Source: an alpha proteobacterium HIMB5 (GTDB lineage: Bacteria; Pseudomonadota; Alphaproteobacteria; Pelagibacterales; Pelagibacteraceae). Taken from it: a stretch of 64,000 nucleotides of DNA. Position numbers and translations under genes: made by a program. Below are positions 42,234 to 52,100 of this stretch, one piece after another (within the stretch, counting starts at the first letter, position 1; every line of letters starts with the position of its first letter). The notes beneath the pieces are model-generated. The model ran no database searches. It had not been told where the DNA came from and saw nothing but the letters and a program-made list of their open reading frames with translations. Location: the NCBI GenBank assembly GCA_000299095.1, contig CP003809.1, positions 682,001 to 746,000 on the forward strand, given 5' to 3'.

Positions 42234-44054
42234 TTATTCAACTGTGACTGATTTTGCTAAATTTCTAGGTTTATCTATGTCGTAACCATTATTTAAAGCA
42301 GAGTAATAAGCCAATTTCTGTAAAGGGATTGTTAATAAGAAAGGAAGCAGATCATCATCTGCACTTTCTACTTCAATTGTTTCCCAAATATTTTCAGGAA
42401 TAACTTCATCTTTACTTTTATTTGTTATTAATAAAACTTTAGCACCTCTCGCTATTACTTCCTGCATATTAGAAATCGTTTTTCTGTAATAATTATCTCT
42501 TGGAGCAAGGACAACAACAGGCATACCTTCTTCAATTAAAGCTAAAGGCCCATGTTTCATTTCACCTGCAGGATAACCTTCAGCATGAACATAAGACAAT
42601 TCTTTTAACTTTAATGCACCCTCTAATGCTATTGGAAAAGAAAAACCTCTACCCAAAAACATTGATCCTTTTGCTTCATTGAATGTTTTAGAAATAATCT
42701 GAATTTTGTTATCAAAACTTAAAGTCTCATTAATTAAATTTGGGAGTTTTTGAATACTAACAATCTTGCCTTTATATATATCTAAACTTAGAGTTTTATC
42801 TAAATTTCCAATTTTTAAGGCTAACAGATATAAAACCATTAATTGACCTAAGAAAGCCTTTGTTGAGGCAACACCAATTTCAGGACCACAGTGAATTGGT
42901 AAAACAAAATTTGAATCTCTTGCAATTGAGCTTTCTACAACATTAACAACTGAGCAAGTTTTTAAATCATTTTTGTTACATAATTCTAAAGCTGCATATG
43001 TGTCTGCAGTTTCACCTGATTGAGACACAAAAATATACAATCCATCTTTTTTAAATCTATTTTTTCTGTATCTGAACTCAGATGCGATATCGATATTTAC
43101 ATCTAGAGAAGTTAATTCTTCAAACCAGTATTTTGCCATCAAACAAGAATGGTAAGCTGTACCACAACCAATAAGTGTAATAGATGATATGTCTTTTATA
43201 TCCCAAGGAAAATTATAAATATTTATCTCTTTATTTGCATTATCAATGTATTCCTTAATACAATTTTTAATTGTTGTTGGCTGTTCTTCAATTTCTTTAG
43301 CCATAAAATGTTTATAATCACCTTTTCCATAGTTTTCTTCATTAGAAGATAATTCTAAAACTTTTTTATTAATTTTAGTTCCCTTTTCATTGAAAAATTC
43401 TGTTTGATCTTTTTTTATTATGCAAAACTCACCATCATCTAAATAAGTAATTTTATTGGTCATTGATTTTAGAGCATAGGAGTCTGAACCTAAGTAATTT
43501 TCGTTAGGACCATATCCAACAGCTAATGGTGAACCTCTTCTTGCACCTACAATTAAATCAGGTTCATCTTTAAAAATTATCCCAAGTGCAAAACTACCAA
43601 TAAGTTGTTTTAAAGTTTTAGTAACTGCATCAACAAGATTTAATTCTTTTAAATTTTCTGAAATTAAATGTACTATTACTTCTGTATCTGTTTGAGATTT
43701 AAATTTATAACCTTTGTTTAATAAGTATTTTTTTAACAATGTTGAATTCTCAATAATTCCATTGTGAACTACAGATACATTTTCTGATGAATGTGGGTGA
43801 GCATTAACAGTGTTTGGAACTCCATGTGTTGCCCATCTAACATGACCAATCCCTACAACGCCCTCTAAATTTTTAAGTGAAACATTTTTTTCTAACTTAT
43901 CAACTCTGCCTTCAGTTTTAACTTCATTAATAAAACCATTAGATAAAGTGGCAATCCCAGCAGAGTCGTAACCTCTATACTCTAATTTTTTTAAAGAATT
44001 AATGATGGATGCTGAAACAGGTTTATGACTAGTTATCCCAATAATTCCACACAT
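42234..44054 (-). CDS. glmS: Glucosamine-6-phosphate synthase (isomerising)
   Basis: Makes glucosamine-6-phosphate from fructose-6-phosphate and glutamine. The N-terminal Cys2 nucleophile is in MCGIIGIT. The glutaminase domain has GIGHVRWATHG and HNGIIEN. Two SIS sugar-isomerase domains follow (IGCGTAYHSCLMAKYW, FVSQSGETADTYAAL). The C-terminus LAKSVTVE is the family ending. The 606 residues are normal. It directly follows the GlmU acetyltransferase-domain gene, so both serve UDP-GlcNAc synthesis. Confidence 0.97.
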   Translation of the reverse strand: MCGIIGITSHKPVSASIINSLKKLEYRGYDSAGIATLSNGFINEVKTEGRVDKLEKNVSLKNLEGVVGIGHVRWATHGVPNTVNAHPHSSENVSVVHNGIIENSTLLKKYLLNKGYKFKSQTDTEVIVHLISENLKELNLVDAVTKTLKQLIGSFALGIIFKDEPDLIVGARRGSPLAVGYGPNENYLGSDSYALKSMTNKITYLDDGEFCIIKKDQTEFFNEKGTKINKKVLELSSNEENYGKGDYKHFMAKEIEEQPTTIKNCIKEYIDNANKEINIYNFPWDIKDISSITLIGCGTAYHSCLMAKYWFEELTSLDVNIDIASEFRYRKNRFKKDGLYIFVSQSGETADTYAALELCNKNDLKTCSVVNVVESSIARDSNFVLPIHCGPEIGVASTKAFLGQLMVLYLLALKIGNLDKTLSLDIYKGKIVSIQKLPNLINETLSFDNKIQIISKTFNEAKGSMFLGRGFSFPIALEGALKLKELSYVHAEGYPAGEMKHGPLALIEEGMPVVVLAPRDNYYRKTISNMQEVIARGAKVLLITNKSKDEVIPENIWETIEVESADDDLLPFLLTIPLQKLAYYSALNNGYDIDKPRNLAKSVTVE

Positions 44055-44678
44055 TTATTTTTTCTTTCTTTTGTAATTTTTTATTTCTAACTGATTTGCT
44101 CTTGTTAGTGCTAAAGATTTTTTATTTACTTTTTTAGTAATAACTGAACCAGCTCCTACAGTGCTATTATTTTCAATAGTAACCGGTGCTACTAAAGAAG
44201 AATTAGACCCTATGAATACATTATCTTTTATTTTTGTCTTATTTTTGTTTACCCCGTCATAATTACAAGTAATAGTTCCAGCACCTATATTAACTGATTT
44301 ACCAATATCACTATCACCCACATAGGATAAATGATTTACTTTTGAATTTTTACCAACAACACTCTTTTTAACTTCAACAAAGTTTCCTATTTTAGATCCC
44401 TCTTTTAGTATTGTTTTAGGTCTAATTCTTGCATATGGACCTATCTCAACTTTATTCATTATGTTGCACTCTTCTAAGTGAGAAAAAGATTTAATTACTA
44501 CATTACTTCCAATTTTTACTTTAGGTCCAAAAACCACATAAGGTTCAATGGTTACATTTTTTCCAATTTTTGTATCTTTTGAAAAAAAAATTGTTTCAGG
44601 GCCAACCATTTTAACTCCCTGTTTTAAAAACTTGTCTCGAATTTGATTTTGAGTTTTTTGTAAATTTGATTGTTTCAT
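44055..44678 (-). CDS. GlmU-like acetyltransferase domain protein without pyrophosphorylase domain
   Basis: Left-handed beta-helix protein matching the C-terminal half of GlmU. It shows the linker ([23 protein letters not shown]), in part [14 protein letters not shown], then [45 protein letters not shown] and [14 protein letters not shown]. These carry the acetyl-CoA and glucosamine-1-phosphate binding residues. The N-terminal uridylyltransferase half (about 230 residues) is absent: upstream lies a 70-nt spacer and then the divergent gph. It directly abuts glmS. The product should acetylate glucosamine-1-phosphate, but a separate enzyme must make UDP-GlcNAc. Confidence 0.88.
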   Translation of the reverse strand: MKQSNLQKTQNQIRDKFLKQGVKMVGPETIFFSKDTKIGKNVTIEPYVVFGPKVKIGSNVVIKSFSHLEECNIMNKVEIGPYARIRPKTILKEGSKIGNFVEVKKSVVGKNSKVNHLSYVGDSDIGKSVNIGAGTITCNYDGVNKNKTKIKDNVFIGSNSSLVAPVTIENNSTVGAGSVITKKVNKKSLALTRANQLEIKNYKRKKK

Positions 44679-44748
44679 GTTTAAAAATCTTTATATTCAT
44701 GTATTAGTGATACTTAACTCACAAAATATTTCTTAAAATAACCTTTTA

Positions 44749-45414
44749 ATGACCAAAAAATTTACAATTTTATTTGATTTAGATGGAACTTTAGTCGATA
44801 CGGCTCCAGATTTAATTCGAGCACACAATCATGTAATGAAAAAATTTGGTTATCCTACTAAATCAATTGAAGAGTTAAAGAATGCTGTTGGTAAAGGTGC
44901 TAAAGCAATGATGGCAAAGGCAAATGGTAAATGGCAGTGGTTTGATGAAAAAATTCAAAATAAAATGACAGATGAGTTTTTATCTTACTATGGTGAAAAT
45001 ATTTTACATGATAGTAAGCTTATTAATGGTGTCACAAAATTTTTAGAATGGTGTAAAAAAGAAAATATTTCTATGGCTGTGTGTACTAATAAAACTGAAC
45101 ATCTTGCTGTAGATCTCTTAAAAAAAATTGGGATATATGATTTTTTTGAATACGTGGCTGGTTATAATACTTTCGATTATTGTAAACCTGATCCAAGACA
45201 TCTTACAAATATAATAGAAATTCTAGATGGTGATATTAAAAAATCTTTAATGATTGGTGATAGCGAAACAGATGCTAATGCTGCTAAGGCTGCAGGAATT
45301 CCAATGGTTTTATTAAAATATGGTTATACTGAAAAAAGATCTGAAGAAATTTATCACAATCACTTAATTAAGGACTATATAGGTGTTGAAAAAATCGTCT
45401 CAACATATCTTTAA
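44749..45414 (+). CDS. gph: Phosphoglycolate phosphatase-like HAD hydrolase
   Basis: HAD-superfamily phosphatase. The nucleophile motif is DLDGTLVDTAPDL (Asp10, Asp12), motif II is AVCTNKTE, and motif III/IV is KPDPRHL and MIGDSETDANAAKAAGIP. The 221 residues match Gph, which removes 2-phosphoglycolate. It is divergent from the GlmU-domain gene and 41 nt before prpD. Substrate is inferred from family similarity only. Confidence 0.85.
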   Translation: MTKKFTILFDLDGTLVDTAPDLIRAHNHVMKKFGYPTKSIEELKNAVGKGAKAMMAKANGKWQWFDEKIQNKMTDEFLSYYGENILHDSKLINGVTKFLEWCKKENISMAVCTNKTEHLAVDLLKKIGIYDFFEYVAGYNTFDYCKPDPRHLTNIIEILDGDIKKSLMIGDSETDANAAKAAGIPMVLLKYGYTEKRSEEIYHNHLIKDYIGVEKIVSTYL

Positions 45415-45429
45415 TATTGATTAATTAGA

Positions 45430-45443
45430 TTTTAGGTCTAAAA
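45430..45443. promoter_or_regulatory. Candidate operator upstream of prpD
   Basis: A perfect inverted repeat TTTTAG-GT-CTAAAA lies 12 nt before the prpD start codon, in the 41-nt spacer after gph. Its place fits a repressor site for the prp operon. No regulator gene lies nearby, and A+T-rich palindromes also arise by chance. Confidence 0.3.
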
Positions 45444-45455
45444 CACCGTCAGATT

Positions 45456-46958
45456 ATGATAATTCATAAAGTTAAAGTTTATCCTTCAAAAATTCACTTA
45501 CCAAAAAAAAATCAGCTTGCTTGGAAAATCGCAGAGATTGCAAGTGATAATGCAAAATTAGATAAGGCTGCAATTGAAATGGTAATCAATAGAATTATTG
45601 ATAATACATCAGTAGCGATTGCATCGTTAAACAGAAGACCAGTTATTTCGTCTAGAGAAATGACTTTAAAACATTCTAGAAAAAACGGAGCAACATTGTT
45701 TGGAGTAAATTCTAAATTAAAGTTTGATTGTGAATGGGCAGCTTGGTCAAATGGAACTGCAGTTAGAGAATTGGATTTTCATGATACTTTTTTAGCAGCA
45801 GATTATAGTCATCCAGGAGACAACATCCCTCCTCTATTAAGTGTAGCTCAACAAAAAAAGAAAAGTGGTTTGGATTTACTTCGAGGAATTATTACAGCTT
45901 ATGAAGTTCAAGTAAATCTTGTTAAGGGAATTTGTTTACATAAGCATAAAGTAGATCACATTGCGCATTTAGGTCCAAGTGTTGCTGCTGGACTTGGTAC
46001 AATGTTAAAATTGAATACTGAAACTATTTATCAAGCAGTGCAACAAGCGTTACACACAACGGTTTCAACTAGACAATCTAGAAAAGGTGAAATTTCAAGT
46101 TGGAAAGCTTATGCACCAGCTCATGCAGGTAAACTTGCAATAGAAGCCGTTGATAGAGTAATGAGAGGTGAAGGTGCTCCAAGTCCAATTTATGAAGGTG
46201 AAGATAGTGTAATAGCAAGAATTTTAGATGGTAAAAAAGCCTTATATAAAGTTCCTCTTCCAAAAAAAGGTGAGACCAAAAAAGCTATTCTTGAAACATA
46301 CACAAAAGAATATTCTGCAGAATACCAATCACAAGCATTAATTGATCTTGCTAAAATTCTTAGAAAAAAAATTTCAAACTTAAGTCAGATTAAAAAAATT
46401 GATATCCATACAAGTCATCATACACATTATGTTATTGGTACAGGTGCAAATGATCCTCAAAAAATGGATCCTAATGCAAGCAGAGAAACATTAGACCACT
46501 CTATCATGTATATTTTTGCAGTAGCTTTAGAAGATGGTGATTGGCACCATGTAAAATCATATACTAAAGCAAGAGCTAATAGAAAAAGTACACTTAAGAT
46601 CTGGAGATCAATTAAAACTCATGAAGATAAAAAGTGGACTAGAAAGTATCATGATCCAAATCCAAAAAATAAATCTTTTGGTGCAAAAGTTATTGTTACT
46701 TTAAATAATGGTAAGAAAATAACTGAAGAACTAGATAGAGCAGATGCACATCCATATGGAGCTAGACCTTTTAAAAGAGAAAATTATATCAATAAATTTA
46801 GAATTTTAACTGAGGGTATTATTGATAAAAAAGAAAGTGAAAGATTTTTAAAAGTTGTCCAAAATCTTAAAAATCTAAAATCAGGTCAGTTAGATAAGCT
46901 AAATGTAGAAGTCAGAAAATCTAAAATTAAAAGAAATTTAAAAGTTGGAATATTTTAA
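45456..46958 (+). CDS. prpD: 2-methylcitrate dehydratase
   Basis: Second step of the methylcitrate cycle, which oxidises propionyl-CoA. MmgE/PrpD family segments include [16 protein letters not shown] near residue 93, [15 protein letters not shown], and [18 protein letters not shown]. The 500 residues are normal for PrpD. It is the first gene of prpD-prpB-prpC and overlaps prpB by one base (TAATG). There is no PrpR-type regulator gene in the window. Confidence 0.95.
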   Translation: MIIHKVKVYPSKIHLPKKNQLAWKIAEIASDNAKLDKAAIEMVINRIIDNTSVAIASLNRRPVISSREMTLKHSRKNGATLFGVNSKLKFDCEWAAWSNGTAVRELDFHDTFLAADYSHPGDNIPPLLSVAQQKKKSGLDLLRGIITAYEVQVNLVKGICLHKHKVDHIAHLGPSVAAGLGTMLKLNTETIYQAVQQALHTTVSTRQSRKGEISSWKAYAPAHAGKLAIEAVDRVMRGEGAPSPIYEGEDSVIARILDGKKALYKVPLPKKGETKKAILETYTKEYSAEYQSQALIDLAKILRKKISNLSQIKKIDIHTSHHTHYVIGTGANDPQKMDPNASRETLDHSIMYIFAVALEDGDWHHVKSYTKARANRKSTLKIWRSIKTHEDKKWTRKYHDPNPKNKSFGAKVIVTLNNGKKITEELDRADAHPYGARPFKRENYINKFRILTEGIIDKKESERFLKVVQNLKNLKSGQLDKLNVEVRKSKIKRNLKVGIF

Positions 46959-47854
46959 TGCACTTTGTTGAAAAAGAGCCAAGTCAAAAGAGAAAAGATT
47001 TTTCAGATAAACTTAAAACAAATAAAATTTTACGAGTACCTGGTGCTTATAATCCTCTTACAGCGAAATTAATTGAAGAAATTGGATATGATGCTGTTTA
47101 TGTATCAGGTGGTGTGATGGCTAATGATCTTGGTTTTCCAGATATTGGTTTAACAACTCTACAAGATGTAAGTACTAGATCATATTTAATTTCAAGAGTA
47201 ACTAATCTTCCAACAATTGTTGATATTGATACAGGTTTTAAATCTTGCAAAGAAACAATTGAAACTTTTGAAGAATTTGGAATTACAGCAGTTCACCTTG
47301 AAGATCAAATTGAAAGAAAAAGATGTGGACATCTTGATAATAAAGAACTGATCTCTACTGAAGCAATGGTTAAAAAAATTAAAGAGTGTGTTGATGCAAA
47401 AAAAGATGACAACTTTAAAATTATTGCAAGATCAGATGCTAAAGGTGTAGAGGGTATCGATAAAATGATTGAAAGATGTAAAGCTTATATTGATGCTGGA
47501 GCTGAGATTGTGTTTCCTGAGGCTTTATATGATGAAAAAGATTTTGAAAAAGTTAGAAAGGAACTTTCATGTTATTTATTAGCTAACATGACTGAATTTG
47601 GTAAATCAAAATTATTTAACTATAAAGAATTAGAAAATTTTGGTTACAACATAGTTATTTATCCAGTTACAACTCAACGTTTAGCGATGAAAAATGTAGA
47701 GGATGGTTTAAGAGACATTTATGCAAATGGACACCAGAATAATATTATTGATAAAATGCAAACTAGGAAAAGATTATATGAACTTGTTGAATACGAAAAA
47801 TACAACAGTTTAGACGAAAAAATTTATAACTTTAGTACGGAAGGACATGAATAA
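46958..47854 (+). CDS. prpB: 2-methylisocitrate lyase
   Basis: Cleaves 2-methylisocitrate to pyruvate and succinate. ICL/PEP-mutase-type barrel with RVPGAYNPLTAKLIEE, the metal-binding DIDTGFKS, the active-site loop ERKRCGHLDNKE with the catalytic Cys, and IARSDAKGVEG. The 298 residues are normal. The loop sequence KRCGH separates it from phosphonate enzymes. It overlaps both prpD and prpC by one base. Confidence 0.95.
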   Translation: MHFVEKEPSQKRKDFSDKLKTNKILRVPGAYNPLTAKLIEEIGYDAVYVSGGVMANDLGFPDIGLTTLQDVSTRSYLISRVTNLPTIVDIDTGFKSCKETIETFEEFGITAVHLEDQIERKRCGHLDNKELISTEAMVKKIKECVDAKKDDNFKIIARSDAKGVEGIDKMIERCKAYIDAGAEIVFPEALYDEKDFEKVRKELSCYLLANMTEFGKSKLFNYKELENFGYNIVIYPVTTQRLAMKNVEDGLRDIYANGHQNNIIDKMQTRKRLYELVEYEKYNSLDEKIYNFSTEGHE

Positions 47855-48978
47855 TGAGTGAAGATATTAAAAAAGGATTACTAGGTATTGTTGTTGATGA
47901 AACTGAAGTTTCAAAAGTAATGCCTGAAATTAACTCTCTTACTTACAGGGGCTATGCTGCTCAAGATTTATGTCAGTATTGTAAATTTGAAGAAGTAGCT
48001 TACTTAATTTTAAACAAAGACCTTCCAAATACTATTCAACTTAGAAAATTTGAAAAAGAAGAAAAAGGAAATAGAGAGTTATCAAAAAATTTATACGAAA
48101 TTATAAAACACATGCCAAAAAAATCTCACCCAATGGATGTTGCAAGAACTGCTGTCAGTGTAATGGGATTAGAAGATAAAGAAACTTCAGACTCTTCACC
48201 TGAAGCAAATATGAGAAAGGCATTAAGAATTTTTGCTAAAACACCTACTGCTTTAGCTGCTTTTTATAGAATAAGAAAAGGTAAAAAAATCATTAAACCT
48301 AAAAAAGATTTAACTTTTGCAGAAAACTTTTTCTACATGTGTTTTGGAAAAGTTCCTCAAAAAGAAATAGTAAAAGCATTTGATGTTTCATTAATTTTAT
48401 ATGCAGAACACAGCTTTAATGTTTCGACATTTACTGCAAGGACAATCACATCAAGTTTATCTGATATTCATGGTGCAATCACTGGGGCAATAGCAAGTCT
48501 AAAAGGGCCATTACATGGAGGCGCAAATGAAGAGGTAATGCATATGATGAACAAGATTAAAAAGCCTGAAAACGCATTAAAGTGGATAAATAATGCATTG
48601 GAGAATAAAGAGGTGGTGATGGGATTTGGACACAGAGTTTATAAAAGTGGCGATTCAAGAGTCCCTACCATGAGAGAATATTTCGGTAAGGTCGCTAAAA
48701 TCAAAAAAGATAAAAAATTTGAAAAAATCTATGACATTGTAGAAAAGGTAATGATTGAGAAGAAAAATATTCATCCAAATGTAGATTACCCTACTGGACC
48801 CACATATCACTTGATGGGATTTGATACAGATTTCTTTACTCCTATCTTTGTAATATCAAGAATTACTGGTTGGTCTGCTCATATTATGGAGCAACATGCT
48901 GCTAATAAATTAATAAGACCTCTTGCTAGTTACAAAGGAAGTAAACATAGACAAGTTTTAGAATTAAATCAGAGATAA
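47854..48978 (+). CDS. prpC: 2-methylcitrate synthase
   Basis: Condenses propionyl-CoA with oxaloacetate. Citrate synthase fold with the catalytic segments HSFNVSTFTARTITSSL, KGPLHGGANEEVM and GFGHRVYKSGDSR. The 374 residues match the short type II-like forms such as PrpC. Given prpD and prpB beside it, methylcitrate synthase is the better call than plain citrate synthase. Confidence 0.93.
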   Translation: MSEDIKKGLLGIVVDETEVSKVMPEINSLTYRGYAAQDLCQYCKFEEVAYLILNKDLPNTIQLRKFEKEEKGNRELSKNLYEIIKHMPKKSHPMDVARTAVSVMGLEDKETSDSSPEANMRKALRIFAKTPTALAAFYRIRKGKKIIKPKKDLTFAENFFYMCFGKVPQKEIVKAFDVSLILYAEHSFNVSTFTARTITSSLSDIHGAITGAIASLKGPLHGGANEEVMHMMNKIKKPENALKWINNALENKEVVMGFGHRVYKSGDSRVPTMREYFGKVAKIKKDKKFEKIYDIVEKVMIEKKNIHPNVDYPTGPTYHLMGFDTDFFTPIFVISRITGWSAHIMEQHAANKLIRPLASYKGSKHRQVLELNQR

Positions 48979-49019
48979 ATATTTTAGCTACTAGGAATAT
49001 TTAAAAAAAATTTATAGAT

Positions 49020-49712
49020 TTATTTTTTAATTATTATAACAAGTAAAGATTTTCCAAATAAATTGAAAAATATTTTATCTAATAATCTAGATAAAGGTAT
49101 TAAACTATTCCAAATTTTAATTTTTCTATTAAAATTTTTTTTATAATTTTTTGAAAATATTTTAGATAATAGCGAAAGTAAATAACCTACACTGTCATAG
49201 TAAGTCATTTTAAAATTTGAATAATTTAGTTTTTTAATTAGTTTTAAAATACTATTTTTATCATATCTTCTAAAGTGATTTACTTCTTTATCAAATTCTG
49301 AATATAAATGTTGAAATGCAGGAACATTAACTATTAATTTACCACCTGATTTTAATGATTTAAATGCTTTTGCTATTTCTAGATCATCTTTTTCAATATG
49401 TTCTAAAACGTCTAAATAAATAATCGTATCATAAATATTTTCATCAGCAAAAAATAATTGATTTTTTATAGATATATATTTGTTATGAGAATATTTGATT
49501 TTTAAATTTTGATATAAATTTTTTGATGGTTCGTATAAGTCTATTTGTTTAGCTTTTTTTATATAAAGATTTAAATTTTCTCCATTTCCTGGACCAACTT
49601 CTGCGATATAACCATTCACATCGTTCTTAATTAAACTATTTTGATAATTTCTAAAATTGTAAGAATTATCAAAATGTTCTAGTTCCCATCCTTCATATTT
49701 AATATCATTCAT
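49020..49712 (-). CDS. SAM-dependent class I methyltransferase
   Basis: The Rossmann-type SAM-binding motif is AEVGPGNGENLNLYIKKA (near residue 38), followed by the acidic IDLYEPS and the motif IIYLDVLEHIEKDDLEIA. The C-terminal half is hydrophobic and Lys-rich. Such enzymes often accompany glycan genes. Here the neighbour is a decayed sugar aminotransferase (49828-50262), which fits a remnant of a surface polysaccharide cluster. Substrate unknown. Its A+T content looks higher than that of the prp genes. Confidence 0.78.
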   Translation of the reverse strand: MNDIKYEGWELEHFDNSYNFRNYQNSLIKNDVNGYIAEVGPGNGENLNLYIKKAKQIDLYEPSKNLYQNLKIKYSHNKYISIKNQLFFADENIYDTIIYLDVLEHIEKDDLEIAKAFKSLKSGGKLIVNVPAFQHLYSEFDKEVNHFRRYDKNSILKLIKKLNYSNFKMTYYDSVGYLLSLLSKIFSKNYKKNFNRKIKIWNSLIPLSRLLDKIFFNLFGKSLLVIIIKK

Positions 49713-49827
49713 AAAAATTTGTATTCTTTATATCATTATAAAGATATACACAATTTAATATTAACTAATAATGTTTAAATTAAGGTTACTAAAACAAATC
49801 AATTTAAATTTTTTTATTTTAAAAGAT

Positions 49828-50262
49828 TTATTTTAATAATCTATTTCCAACCTTGCAAATATAATCATTTTCTTTATTTGTTAAAGTTAATACTAATAGT
49901 AAATAAAAACCATATTGATTCAAATATTCTAAATTTTTAAATTTTTTTGATTTACCTAAATTTAAATCATTTAAACTTTTTGTTTATACATAGGTCAAAA
50001 AAATGTAATGTTTCATTATTATATTCTCTTAGCCTTTTTGAAATTTTTTTTTATCTATTTTTAAAGATTTGTTTCTAATTAATATACTAATTACATAATA
50101 AATATTTTCTGAATATTTATTTTTAGGTTTTGGGAGAAAAATATTCTAATTTTGTAATAATTTAGAATAATATCTGCTTTTTTTTATATCGAGCTTAATA
50201 ATTTTCTTTAATCTTTTTAATTGATTTAATCCTAATCTTGAAGTAATTGAAGTTATATTATA
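49828..50262 (-). pseudogene. Decayed C-terminal part of a DegT/DnrJ/EryC1/StrS sugar aminotransferase
   Basis: The 587-nt gap from 49713 to 50299 contains a degenerate gene on the minus strand. The frame from 50262 reads YNITSITSRLGLNQLKRLKK and SRYYSKLLQN, then a TAG at 50146-50148. The same frame continues with NIFLPKPKNKYSENIYYVIS until TAA at 50029-50031. Another frame then reads RLREYNNETLHFF, and a third reads NLEYLNQYGFYLLLVLTLTN and DYICKVGNRLLK before a TAA at 49828. These match in order the C-terminal third of DegT-family PLP aminotransferases. The N-terminal two thirds, with the PLP lysine, are missing. One nonsense change and at least two frameshifts show that it is dead. Confidence 0.75.
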
Positions 50263-50299
50263 TCAAAAAAAAAATATTTTTTCACGAAATCAAAATAAA

Positions 50300-51184
50300 A
50301 TGATCAAAGATTTAATAGACTCAGTTTCATCTATTATTATTGGAAATGAGGATAAAATTAAAATTTCAGTTGCAACAATATTTTCTGGTGGACACATACT
50401 TATTGAAGATTTACCGGGAACAGGAAAAACTACATTTGCAAAATCATTAACTAAAGCACTAAATTTAAAGTTTAAAAGAATTCAATTTACGTCAGATTTA
50501 TTGCCTAGTGATATAATTGGTTACACATATTTAAAAGATAATGAATTTCAAATAAATAAAGGTCCTATTTTTACCAACATTGTTTTAGGAGATGAGTTAA
50601 ATAGAGCAAGTCCTAAAACGCAGAGTGCTTTTTTAGAGGCTATGGAAGAAAAAACAGTTACCATAGATAAGGAAACATTTAATCTACCTAATCCATTTTG
50701 TGTTATTGCAACACAAAATCCCTCAGATTTATCTGGGACTTCTTTATTACCTGAGTCTCAACTTGATAGATTTATGGTTTCTTTTTCTTTAGATGAATTA
50801 TCAGACAAACAACAGTTGGAATTATTAAAAAATGATTACATAAATTTTGAAATTAATAAAAATGATTTAGAGGCAAACTATATAGAAAAAATTCAAAAAA
50901 TTAATCTAAGTGAAAATATTTATGAATATATTCAAAATATAAATAATTTTTTTAAATCAAAGTATAAAGAAATACACATTTCACCAAGATGCTTGAAACA
51001 AATTATATCTCTATCAAAATCTTTAGCATTCATTAATGGTAAAGATTATGTAACATTTCAGGATATTAAAGATATATTGCCCTTTATATTAAAACACAGA
51101 ATAAATATAATTGAAAAAAATAAAGTTCTAAATTTTATCAAAGAGGAAGTTTTAGAAAAAGTAGATTTGCCTGATGATAATTAG
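50300..51184 (+). CDS. MoxR-family AAA+ ATPase
   Basis: AAA+ chaperone-type ATPase. Walker A is LPGTGKTTFAK (about residues 38-48), Walker B is IVLGDELNRASPKTQ, and sensor 1 lies in VIATQNPSDLSGTSLLPESQ with the arginine finger in LDRFM. The 294 residues fit MoxR. It overlaps the DUF58 gene by 11 nt and begins the classical MoxR-DUF58-transglutaminase operon, in which it is thought to help mature or activate partner proteins. The upstream decayed gene ends 37 nt before its start. Confidence 0.9.
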   Translation: MIKDLIDSVSSIIIGNEDKIKISVATIFSGGHILIEDLPGTGKTTFAKSLTKALNLKFKRIQFTSDLLPSDIIGYTYLKDNEFQINKGPIFTNIVLGDELNRASPKTQSAFLEAMEEKTVTIDKETFNLPNPFCVIATQNPSDLSGTSLLPESQLDRFMVSFSLDELSDKQQLELLKNDYINFEINKNDLEANYIEKIQKINLSENIYEYIQNINNFFKSKYKEIHISPRCLKQIISLSKSLAFINGKDYVTFQDIKDILPFILKHRINIIEKNKVLNFIKEEVLEKVDLPDDN

Positions 51185-52100
51185 AAAATGGAATGAACTA
51201 ATTTTTAACCATTTAAAAATAAAATCTAATACTAATAAAAATAATCTTACAAAAAAAAATTTATATGTATTTCCTAACTTTAAAGGTTTTCAATTAGGAG
51301 CATTTATATTTTTTTCATTTGCTGCATCAATTTTTTATCAAAATAATGTTGGGCTTTTAATTTGTATAATTTTTTTTTCAGTATTTTTTATATCAATAAT
51401 AATTTCATATCAAAACTTAAGTGATATTAGGATTGAGTCACTTACAAATTTAGTACCGTGTAACAAAAAAACTTATTTAGATTTCTTAGTAAAAAATTTA
51501 AGTCGAAGGAAAAAGCTAAATATTAATCTTAAATTTAATGGCAAAGAAAAAACTAATCTTGATTTAACAAAGGAAAAAAAAATAGAAATTGAAAACTTTT
51601 TTATAAGAAGAGGTAAAAAACAAATTCCACACATTGAAGTAAATTCTTTATTTCCTTTTGGAATAATAAAGTCATTTGGTATTATAAACTTTAAAGAATA
51701 TATATATATTTACCCTGAACCAATCAAACCAGATTTGCAAATATTAAATAAATTCAAAATTCAAAATAAAATTAATGATGATGACTATGAATTTGACTCA
51801 ATTGAAGAAGCTAAACAAGGTGAAAGTTTATCAAAAATTTCTTGGAAACATTATTCAATTAAGAATAAATTATTTGTAAAGAAATTTAATCATCTAAACA
51901 AAAAAAATACTGTACTTATAGATATAGATCGTTTGAATGAAAATGGATTAGAAAAAGCTTTATCAAATGCAGTTTTTCTAATTGAGTATTATTATAATCT
52001 TAAAATTAAATTTGCTTTAAAATATAAAGATTTTATTTCAGAATATTCAAACAGTCTTACACATAAAAATAATCTTCTAAAATTTACGGCAAATGTTTAA
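51174..52100 (+). CDS. DUF58 domain membrane protein
   Basis: Two close membrane helices (about residues 38-80) are followed by a cytoplasmic or periplasmic domain of the DUF58 family. The family core is visible in EEAKQGESLSKISWKHYSIK and LFVKKFNH, followed by a VWA-like strand (VLIDID). The 308 residues are normal. It overlaps moxR by 11 nt and the transglutaminase gene by 8 nt, so it is part of the same unit. Its biochemical function in this operon type is not settled. Confidence 0.83.
   Translation: MIIRKWNELIFNHLKIKSNTNKNNLTKKNLYVFPNFKGFQLGAFIFFSFAASIFYQNNVGLLICIIFFSVFFISIIISYQNLSDIRIESLTNLVPCNKKTYLDFLVKNLSRRKKLNINLKFNGKEKTNLDLTKEKKIEIENFFIRRGKKQIPHIEVNSLFPFGIIKSFGIINFKEYIYIYPEPIKPDLQILNKFKIQNKINDDDYEFDSIEEAKQGESLSKISWKHYSIKNKLFVKKFNHLNKKNTVLIDIDRLNENGLEKALSNAVFLIEYYYNLKIKFALKYKDFISEYSNSLTHKNNLLKFTANV

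Noticed and set aside
49713-49827. Part of the long gap next to the methyltransferase gene
   Set aside because: Nothing recognisable was found here: no further DegT pieces, RNA gene or hairpin with a T run.
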